Source of the DNA: Chrysaora quinquecirrha
Lineage: Eukaryota > Cnidaria > Scyphozoa > Semaeostomeae > Pelagiidae
Assembly (NCBI GenBank): GCA_014526335.1
Contig: JACTAT010000016.1
Location: 1-64,000, forward strand
Direction: 5' to 3'
Length of the DNA: 64,000 bases
Part shown: positions 55,505-64,000 of the stretch, piece by piece
Position numbering within the stretch: position 1 is the first letter of the stretch
Layout of the letters: each line of letters starts with the position of its first letter
The notes under the pieces: generated by a model
Databases searched by the model: none
What the model was told of the DNA's origin: nothing
What the model saw: only the letters and a program-made list of their open reading frames with translations
Program-made: the position numbers and the translations under genes

Positions 55505-58500
55505 ATGGAAATGGCCATACATTTCAATGCACTGTCAATATCCCGTGTGAAAATCATCCTATTTGCCGTTGGAATCTTTACTCTTGTCGGTGTTGGTGAG
55601 TAGAAGAATTATTGTTAGTATGTGTGGACTTTTTTTAAGGACTACCAAACGTTGCAGGGAATGAAAGAACTTAGGTGCAAGATTTGTCAAGGATAGAAAA
55701 AATTAAAACAATGCTCCTATTGTTTAGAGAACAATAGCCTGTCTTGCCCATCATGGGCTTTCCATGTTTATGCCACACTGAATATGCTGAAGATTAAACA
55801 ATAGAAACAATAGGAAGAACAATAGAACATTGCTTTTCAACGCTGGAGATCTTGGCATATGGTACATGAAATGCAGCCCGGTGTGCTGCATGGTGCATCC
55901 AAATTCTAATGTGGTGCAGAAGATAGGGTTTTGGGGGTGTTAACCCCTCCCCCCCCCTAATGAGTGCAGTAAAAGAATATTTTTTCATCTGCTCTATGAC
56001 ATTCATATTATGCCAACAAATTTTTTAAACCCCTGAGAAATCCCTGTACTAATTCTTCTTCGTCTTCTTTCTTCCTCTTCGAAAATTTTTTTCTATGGCA
56101 AAATCAATGGAAAAATTTCTATGGAAAATTTTTTTTGATGGGAAAATCAACTTTTCAATGCAAAAATCGTATAAAGCGTCCATAAATTAGTCTAGGTGCT
56201 AAGTTTTACTATCTCAGCGCTTGTATTATCAATTTTATGAGCATTCAAAGTTTACGATTTTATAAGGGCTTTGACCGTGTGGGGTGAAAAGTTTCACCAA
56301 GTTCATTTTTTTGCGGTCAAAGCCTTTATGAAATCTGGAACTTTGAATGTTCATAAAATTAAGAACATAAGCGCTAGGGCAGTGAAAGTTTATACCTATA
56401 CTAAGTGTTGGATGTTTTATAAGATTTTTGCTAGGAAATCTCCATATCTTGCGTTTTCAAAAAATTTTAATTGAGTCAGCCGTCTACCGAAGTGATCTAT
56501 TTGAACATTTCGAAGGGTTTTTAATAAAGTGGTAACATTCTGTGTTTTGTTCTTTACAGTTTGTTTTGGAAATATAACAAATGGTACTTCTAATTTACCG
56601 AGGTTTGTTGTATTCTTGCAAACATTATACTTGTTATCTAATCATCAAGTATTCATCGACATTCGGAAACACTTGAGCATTAACTGAAAAATTTTGATTT
56701 CTCCTTGCAGATTATCAAAGAATTTGAAGAAACTAATTCAGTCACAAATGGAAGAATTTAAAAATAAGGTTGATCATTTTTCTTGAAATTCTGCATATTA
56801 TTCCGGCTGAAGTATATTTTCTGTGATTTTACCTTTGAATGTTTCTGTTTGTAAAATCTGAAATTTTTCTTCCATTAGATAGTCCAACCTTTGGAAAGCA
56901 GAATTGCTGAACTGGAAAGGACGTAAGATCTCTTCTTAATGTTATAATTGAGAAAGTCCTGATCAAATGAAATATTCAAGACGTTTTGTATTGTCCTACC
57001 AGTGGTACCAAGCTCTAGAAATTCAAAAAAAATAGGGATTACTGTATAATGTAATTTTTAAGCATGTAGGAATACTGAATGTCAACGGTAATTTCTGTAC
57101 AATTGATAACACTTCTAAACAATAGACGAAGATTTTTGTCCAAAAGGTCAAACTTCAATGCAACAGATGCCTCTCTTTAAAAAACAAAAACATTGGTCTC
57201 ATAGGTGTCTATTGGTCGTCCCCTTTTAAACATTAATAAGATAGTCAATATTGCTGACCTTGGCAATTAAAGGGACATAACAAAGCCCCCAAGTGAGCCC
57301 CCAAGCGAGCCCCCCCCTGACCTATCACCACCTCTGTGTCTTGTACCTTGTCTAGTTTTTTTCTCCTTTAATGGTTTTGTGTTTGTTGAAATTTCTGAAA
57401 AAGTATCTTCGTGTTTGCTTTTTTAGTCAGAATAAATATCCAAAAGTCAAGTATCTTGCAGAAAAGGAGAGAAAAAGAATTTTGGTGAGAAAATGTTTCA
57501 TCTGTCTTATATAATCCTATACTCCTTGGTGACAGTGAGGTGTATTTAGCACCAGTTGTTAGGATCTCAGAAGTAGATCAGGCTAACAAGACCCCAACTC
57601 TTGCTGTGATGCTTCTGTGAATCCAGGTTTAAACCCGCTCTCACTGAGTTCCAACACCACAAGGTTGGTGGATAAGATCAAAATGTACCACAACACCTTA
57701 TACCAAGTTGGTTGAAGTTACTATCAAACTACAGCCTCTAATTTCTTCATCTTCATTCGTCAGGCCTCTCATTTTAAGGCGCGTGGTCGCGCGCGCGCGC
57801 CTCCACACGCTCCTCGTCTTGCCAAAACGCGCATAATTTCACGCACCTCCTTTCTTGTTATTCTTTTAAATCACGCCTCTCAAAAGTTTTTAGGGATCTT
57901 TCAATAAAAATATCTTGAATCTGCTAATCAATAATTGATATTTAGTGGCTGTCATTGAATAGAAACAATCCAACCGCTGATCGATTTATGATTTTCACGA
58001 TCTGCGTTGCGTGTATACGTGGTTTGCGTGGTGATACCCGAGTTCTTTGTATAGTATCTCGTGCAGTTAAACTTTATTTGCAAAAACGAAGAAAATCTGG
58101 TTTTATTCGAAGTCTTCATGGTGGTATGCTGCTGACGTTGAATCTGAAGCGCGGAGAAGCGACAAGAAAATACGACTGGAAGGAACTTTTAGGAATAATT
58201 CTCGTCGATTTTCCATCATCAGATTCAAATATTTCTGATTCTTTGTGTGATGTTGAAACTGATTTAATGTGAACTGTTTATATGAATTGAGTAATTCGTT
58301 AATAACATCATATAAAATGCAAATAATGCGAGAGAAAGTCAAAATTGCCGTTCCTAAAAAATGCGCGCCTAAATAAATTGAGGTGCGCGATCTTCTACGC
58401 ACCCTCTAAAATACTCACGGAGAGGCCTGATTCGTATTCTCCATTTTCAAGGTAACTGGTGGGGCAGGATTTGTTGGCTCTCATCTCACAGATACCCTTA

Positions 58501-61500
58501 TGCTAGCTGGTCATGAGGTATGCCTTCTGATGTTTTATTTTCTAATCCTATCTTCTAAATATTTCTCTGAAAGTCATGCAATTGGCATGGCATTAAATGC
58601 TTGCTATCTCGAACACTCTCTTTATGAAAACAATTTTATTTCATCTTCTCGTCAACAATTTAAATGACGATTATTTCTGTTACCTTGGAAGTTAACTATC
58701 TGGAACAAATTTTCTCTTCAAAATGGCGGTAAAAAGGGAGGTCTTTTTGGAAATACTTTACAGTTTTTTTCGCCTGGCACTGGCACTCCTTAGAATATAA
58801 ATGTTCAAAACGTAAGAAAAAAAGATAAGCAACTGACTGAGGCAGAATATTAAAGTCCCAGATGTGGATCAAAATACACCAATCAGAAAAGTCAAGTTGG
58901 GTTTGTATCATGTTTTGAACACCAATCAGCTTACAGAATAGAGCTGGATGACTATTGACTAAACACAAATTGTTAATTATGCCTTGGTCAATAGTCTGGC
59001 CTGTTTCTGACATTTATACTCTGAAGAGTGATGTTATGCTTCTTTTTAGAAGGCAATCAAAGATGTTTTTGCTTTTGATCGCTTTTTCTATGCTTTTACG
59101 ACTCAAAGACTATTTTCGCATTCCTGTAGAATTCAAGATGGTGTGTAAACACTAACTTTGAATTTTTCATGCTTTGTGTAAATGATATCTTATTCTTTTA
59201 ACAGGTAACTGTTGTTGATAACTTCTTTACTGGAAGAAAAAGCAATGTTGAGCACTGGTAAGTTGAGGTCCTCTGTTATTTCATGTTTATTCTTTCATTG
59301 GTAATGCTTATACGATTAGGATGGTGAATTTTGTATTTCATTCACTTGCACCAATTTAGCACATCAACGTGCAGTATTTACTATCGCGTGATAAAACTCA
59401 CTTTGCTTGATTGGCAGATGTAAAGAGACATGTGCATAGTCTAGACCTTTTTCGACGAAAGTCTGCCAGGATTGAAGTTTCTCAAAAACTTCAAAATACT
59501 GGAATTTCAATGCAATAGTCATATAAAGCATACAAAACTTAGTCTAGGTGCAAAGTTTCATTGACCTAGCGTTTGTAATATTGATTTTATGAGCGTTCAA
59601 AGTTCTCAGTTCTTTAAGGGCTTTTGGTCGGCCAATACCAATGTTGTATCAAAAACTCTCTATCTAGAAATTTGAAAAATCTGCTTCTTACGTTACTTGC
59701 CTTGAAGCAAAATTTTCTTTCATTTTAGGATAGGACATGAAAATTTTGAGCTTATCAATCACGATGTCGTTGAGCCGTTGTATATCGAAGGTAGATATCA
59801 AATGCTTGTATGTTTCTCCTCCAATTTCATCGACTCAAAAGTTACTTAACACAATGGGAACAGAGTGCTTAGCCTCAATAACTGTGTCCAATTTTTTTTC
59901 TAGTTGATCAAATATATCATTTAGCATCGCCAGCATCCCCACCGAATTACATGTATAACCCAATCAAGGTAGGTCCTAATTCAAGTCTCGCTTCAGTTAT
60001 ACATTTTAAAGTAATATTTTCTTGAATGGCAAACACTATCATAGTTTTTTCCATGAGCAGCATACAATTGTTGAATTACTTTACAATAATAACTACTGTA
60101 CATACCGTTTATATCATTCATTTTTTCACCATTCTTCGCAGACGATTAAAACAAACACAATCGGAACCCTGAATATGCTTGGTAAGTTGTTCAATGAAGA
60201 TTCGAATTCCCTTATTTTCTTTTCCCTGTCTCTGTGAAGCTAAAAAAGGGGATAACTTGCCTTTATACCGGTTTTGATATTGTCGCAAAGGGTCGTTGAC
60301 TGTCTTTTGTAGTCCTTGCCACCGTTTTGGTCTTTGATATTTATTGACTTTGACCATTTGAGTACAAGGGCAAAGAGAAGTGAATTCTGAGATCTTTTTG
60401 GTCTTATGCTGTCTTTGATCATCTTGAGATACACTTTATGCTTTTAATATTCAAAGCTATTGTTCTTTTTACGTTATGAACAATTTGAAATCTCTTAAGG
60501 TCTGGCTAAAAGAGTTCGAGCAAGACTTCTGTTGGCCTCCACATCCGAAATTTATGGAGGTATGTGAGTGTAGGATTTTTTGATTTCATGTTAAACATTT
60601 CCTCCTGAATGAACAAACTTTAGCATAAACTCGATGCTAAAAGGCGTATTTAATTAAATTGTTAATTTCCATATCATGTCGCTAAAACTCTTGACATCCT
60701 TACCATCCAGCTCTTGTTCCGAACCCCTAAGCTTAAGACATCCTAAGGCTCTCGCCAAACGATCAAACATTGTTGGTCAAACATTTTGAGATTTGTTTAG
60801 AGGGCAATGTTCGACAGTTTAGATACGTCACATAGCATTGCTTGGCAAACAAAATTGGCTCAATTTTTTTTGAAAAACATGCTTGCTGTAAGCAAAAAGT
60901 GTTCGACAAGCAATTTTTGTGATGACATTTACAAACGGTCAAACATTGTGTTTGGCAAGCGAATTTCAAATGTTTGACAAGCAATGCTTGATCGTTTTGC
61001 CAGGGCCACAATTTTTCGATTCAATTCAACTCCTTTATTGCGATAAAATTGTGCCTGCGTCATCCTTTGATTTATCCATCCAATTCATCAACTTTATCCC
61101 TACTTTTGAGAATTATGCACTGCTTTTTCATTGATATGGTTAAACTAAGTTATTCCAAAAGATTATGATATTTCTGATTTTCTTCTGTAGACCCGGAGGT
61201 CCACCCTCAACATGAGGAATACTGGGGACATGTCAACTCAATAGGTCCAAGAGCATGTTATGATGAAGGCAAAAGAGTGGCTGAAACAATGTGTTATGCA
61301 TATAAGAAACAGGCGAGTATCTTTACATATCAAAATTTAATTGTAATTTGAGGTACAAGCGTATTTGTTTGAGCCAGTAGTCTTTGAGTAGTATTTGAGC
61401 CATACAGATTCTCAAAATTGTAAGAAATAGTGGAAGCATTTTCGGACATACTGAAAAGCTGTTGTCGTCTAATATCCCTCAGAGAATAAATGTCAGAAAC

Positions 61501-63281
61501 AGACCAAAACAGTTGAAAATGGCGAGATTCATACCCAGATGCGGATAAAAAAACACCAATAGAAAGCAGCGTTGAGTTGGCATTGTGTTTTAAACACCGA
61601 TTAGCTTGCAGGATAGGCTGGAAGATCAATAGAATTAATTTAAGAGTCCCTGATTCTAATATTTTTGTTTTTTTTATACAGGAAGGCGTGGAAGTAAGAG
61701 TAGCAAGGATCTTCAACACTTTTGGTCCAAGAATGCATATGAATGATGGTAGGTTGTGTTTATTTTATTTTATTTAAGCAAGAAGAATCAAAATGATCAG
61801 GACGTTCGGCACACTTCTTTAACTAGGCCAAAATGCTTCAGTTGTCCAATTTGAGTAAAAAATTAACTTGCGACAGTCGTGCACTTATTTTGTGACGGTA
61901 TCAAGGAGATATTCGGACCTTCTAATTTGTCCCAAATTTTTTGAAACGAAATTTTATTGCATTTTTTATTTTCCTAGGACGAGTTGTCAGCAATTTTATC
62001 TTGCAAGCACTTCAAGGGGAACCAATAACGGTCAGTTTGACTTGAGTTACCTACTAATTATTCAGTTTACACTCTTTTTTATAAGAACCAGAAAGTTTTG
62101 ATCGAGGCTAGCCGCCTTTTTGAGCATGGTATGTTCTTAATCTGTTCTTAATTCCTCGGTTACTTCTGCTTATTATGAAAGTGAGACAGTAATATTTTTC
62201 AGTGAGTTTCTGGAGTGGTACCAGGTTTGTGAAAAAATGCAGCATGCTTGTCTATTTCTTTGTTCGCTTGCTTTTACATTCAGTTTGTCTTAATTTCATA
62301 TTAAACTGATATTCTTAGGGCTTATGAAAAGGCAAGCTTCAAGGTGAAATGGTGTTTTAGCGCCAGTCGCTAGGATCTCAGTAGTAGGTTAACTAATCGA
62401 GACCATGACCCTGGCTGTGACGCTACCATGGCTGGGCTCGATTGCTCGAACCCTGACCACACTGAGCTCTTGACATCACAGGTCAGCTGGATTACACGAC
62501 GACGCCACAGTACCTTCAGCTTGTTCTTACTTTGTTCTTAAAATCTGGAAAATCCCAATACTCGTATTCTTATAAAATCGTCTTATAAAAAAGTGTATAT
62601 TCTGAAGTAGTTTCTCCTTTATAGTTTACCATTTTACTTTTTGCAGATTTACGGAGAGGGAAAGCAGACACGCTCATTCCAGTATGTTAGGTAAGATACG
62701 ATTATTGATAGATCTATAAGTAAAATATAATGACAGAAAGATGACCACCTTTTACTTGATGATGCCTGTTTGACCAGTAACACATGCATCTAAATTGAAA
62801 AATACAAATTCAGGCAAAAGGAACATCGGAGCGGCGTGAGAGAAAAATACCGGATCTAATAGTCCAAATGCGCTTGCTCCTTTTGCAACAAATAATGACC
62901 TAATGCAATCTCTAGAGTTGTTTCATGTTAGTTTAAATTAGTGTCATATCACTATTGTTAAAACTAACATTAAATAAATCATAGAATAGAATAATAGTCT
63001 TGATACGAAAAAAATTGATAGAAAATAAACCCATCTCTCTTTTAAACACCCCCTTCGAGTACATGCCCCTCCTTAGAATTTAACAATTTTATATAAATGG
63101 CACGGGATTTTATCTTAGTAGTAAGGTATGGGTATATACATAATATATAGTATAGTATCATCTGTTATTATGTGTAAATAATTCTTATATGTGTTAATAT
63201 GGAATTTCTTTTATTCCCAGTGATCTGGTGAATGGTATGGTTCTCTTGATGAACAGTAATTTCTCGAAACCAGTTAACTTG
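55505..63281 (+). CDS. UXS1: UXS1, UDP-glucuronate decarboxylase (3' partial)
   Basis: It converts UDP-glucuronate to UDP-xylose in the Golgi/ER, supplying xylose that starts glycosaminoglycan chains. Exons: 55505-55595, 56560-56602, 56711-56768, 56879-56922, 57427-57484, 58452-58517, 59205-59257, 59729-59790, 59904-59968, 60142-60181, 60500-60559, 61191-61312, 61682-61748, 61978-62030, 62647-62690, 63221-63281; the gene continues past the window. Phases agree throughout. The N-terminus has a type II membrane anchor ([14 protein letters not shown]) and a coiled stem. The Rossmann NAD site is [12 protein letters not shown]. Active-site segments are [10 protein letters not shown] and [11 protein letters not shown] (Tyr-x3-Lys). 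Further family blocks: [70 protein letters not shown]. The C-terminal roughly 90 residues are outside. The exon ending at 61312 uses a GC donor. Confidence 0.95.
56165..56425. mobile_element. Palindromic MITE (CTAAGTTTTA family), full copy, UXS1 intron 1
   Basis: Left arm (ataaagcgtccataaattag, gtctaggtgctaagtttt...gggctttgacc) pairs with right arm (ggtcaaagcctttatgaaat...ctatactaagtgttggatg). The centre is gaaaagtttcacc. Half copies lie at 35543-35705 and 59512-59636. Confidence 0.7.
57530..57705 (-). repeat. tRNA-derived SINE, copy B (UXS1 intron 5)
   Basis: It shares ttagcaccagttgttaggat and ctcagaagtagatcaggcta with copies A and C. The B-box region reads aggtttaaacccg, slightly decayed. 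The promoter orientation is opposite to UXS1. Confidence 0.55.
57762..58429. mobile_element. DNA transposon with CAGGCCTCTC inverted ends and 6-bp target duplication
   Basis: It starts caggcctctcatttt and ends gagaggcctg, a ten-base perfect TIR. ATTCGT flanks both sides (57756-57761 and 58430-58435). Just inside the left end is a CG/GC alternation (gcgcgcgcgcgcc). A 105-codon frame at 57955-58272 matches nothing I know, so the element is probably non-autonomous or its protein is undescribed. It is in UXS1 intron 5. Confidence 0.75.
58735..59060. repeat. Diverged copy of the 28722 inverted-repeat family (UXS1 intron 6)
   Basis: It shares acaccaatcag, aagtcaagttgggtttgtat, ttttgaacaccaatcagctt with the 28.7-kb element. 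A right arm (gtttctgacatttatactct) faces the left one. Confidence 0.55.
59512..59636. repeat. Half copy of the CTAAGTTTTA palindromic MITE (UXS1 intron 7)
   Basis: catacaaaacttagtctagg, ttgattttatgagcgttcaa, and ctttaagggcttt match one arm of the 56165 element. Confidence 0.6.
60745..61008. mobile_element. CAAACATTG-family MITE, copy 9 (UXS1 intron 11)
   Basis: Left end ggctctcgccaaacgatc; right end gatcgttttgccagggcc. It has the same internal gcattgcttggcaaac words as the copies 10-20 kb away. Confidence 0.75.
61436..61640. repeat. Single-arm copy of the 28722 inverted-repeat family (UXS1 intron 12)
   Basis: gcattttcggacatactgaa, gttgagttggcattgtgttt and taaacaccgattagcttgca match the 28.7-kb element arm. 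Confidence 0.65.
62340..62525 (-). repeat. tRNA-derived SINE, copy C (UXS1 intron 14)
   Basis: gcgccagtcgctaggatctc and ctggctgtgacgctaccat match copies A and B. The B-box complement is clear (gctcgaaccctg). The orientation is opposite to UXS1. Confidence 0.6.
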
Positions 63282-64000
63282 GTATGTTGTTGTTGTTACT
63301 TTATTTTGAGTAGGCTGTTATTTCTGGCTGTTTTAGCTAATTTAGGCCTACTATGCATGCCGCATCCAGGCATGGGACCTAGTTTAACGTCCCTTCCGAA
63401 GGACGACAGAGTGAGTTGTTTAGTCATCCATCTGGAAAGTCACCCATCCAGATGCTGACCTCACGCGAGAAGGCCATTAGGAGTAATTGAAAACTTCAAG
63501 CGAGAAAACGAACTCTTTCTGTCTACACAAGTCAGAACCGTCCTTTTAGCTTTGATTTGGACAGATTTCAGTGCCTATTCTAGGGTTGTCTTGTCTTGAA
63601 AATCTGTGGTCTTGAATTTTTGAAATAGTTGACTTGAAAAATCCTTCAGAAATATTCCTACATCTTGTTCCAAATCTTTTTAAACAATAACTCGCAGAAA
63701 ATAAGCATATGTGAAACAAATGTTAGAACCAGAGAACCTCACCTAGGATCGAATGTATACAAAATTTTAAGGAAAGAATTTCCGTCCAGCCGTCTAAGGG
63801 GAGTTTTCAGAGGCCCCAGTTACACTATACCGGCATGCCTCGTCGCGCCATGAATTTTGTATCGGATTAGGCTTTCAGTTACACTATGACGACTCAATCC
63901 GGTATATGACGCTCCGCAAATCGTCATGAAAATCATGGCGCTCTGGAGGTGATATTAAAATCAAGACGCGACGCGGCGGCACAGTGTAATCATATAAATC
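63282..64000. other. UXS1 intron 16 (partial), possible TIR element at 63817-63990
   Basis: No further exon is visible. cagttacactat at 63817 and acagtgtaat at 63979 are loosely inverted, with a GC-rich interior, so a small TIR element is possible. Confidence 0.3.

Overview
Eukaryotic, AT-rich, intron-dense DNA, most likely from an anthozoan cnidarian (coral or sea anemone). The reasons are spliced genes with consensus GT/AG junctions, a collagen/Ig/Ig/fibrinogen reading frame of the cnidarian ficolin-like (CniFL) type, cnidarian-style tyrosine-recombinase and KDZ mobile genes, and a very high density of small foldback and inverted-repeat elements. A run of exactly 500 N (38046-38545) marks a scaffold gap. 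No bacterial, viral or CRISPR features were seen.

Layout. 1-7732 (+): 3' part of a multi-exon gene with a UPF0547-type zinc ribbon and an internal two-exon duplication. 7769-8640: Penelope-like element tail with an inverted partial copy. 8678-11273 (-): gene for a predicted pseudokinase. 11600-15710: TIR element, foldback element, 73-bp minisatellite and a pogo-like MITE. 15790-27021 (-): about 18-exon KDZ-transposase-type gene whose last exon carries a probable cysteine-peptidase domain; it is interrupted by a stop and frameshifts. 27410-28649 (+): intronless CniFL-like copy. 28700-35700: inverted repeats, a 1-kb palindrome, a second Penelope-like tail and a decayed tyrosine-recombinase element. 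35895-38045 (+): N-terminal fragment of WASHC5 (strumpellin), cut by the gap. 38546-44078 (-): ANKMY1-like MORN/ankyrin gene, entering the gap from the other side. 44079-46497: cluster of one MITE family. 46498-52339 (-): complete 10-exon NIT2 (omega-amidase). 52755-54563 (+): intronless arylsulfatase/steroid-sulfatase-type gene, head to head with NIT2. 55505-63281 (+): UXS1 (UDP-glucuronate decarboxylase), 16 exons, running out of the window.

NIT2, UXS1, WASHC5, ANKMY1 and the sulfatase are ordinary animal genes with unrelated roles (transamination by-product clearance, UDP-xylose synthesis, endosomal actin, probably ciliary scaffolding, sulfate ester hydrolysis). The unusual content is in the introns and intergenic DNA, where at least ten repeat families sit. 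Single-base frame breaks, some in short homopolymers, in ANKMY1, the CniFL copy and the KDZ gene suggest that some disruptions are uncorrected sequencing indels rather than true decay. Exon models were built by hand from splice consensus and reading phase; junctions may be off by a few bases.
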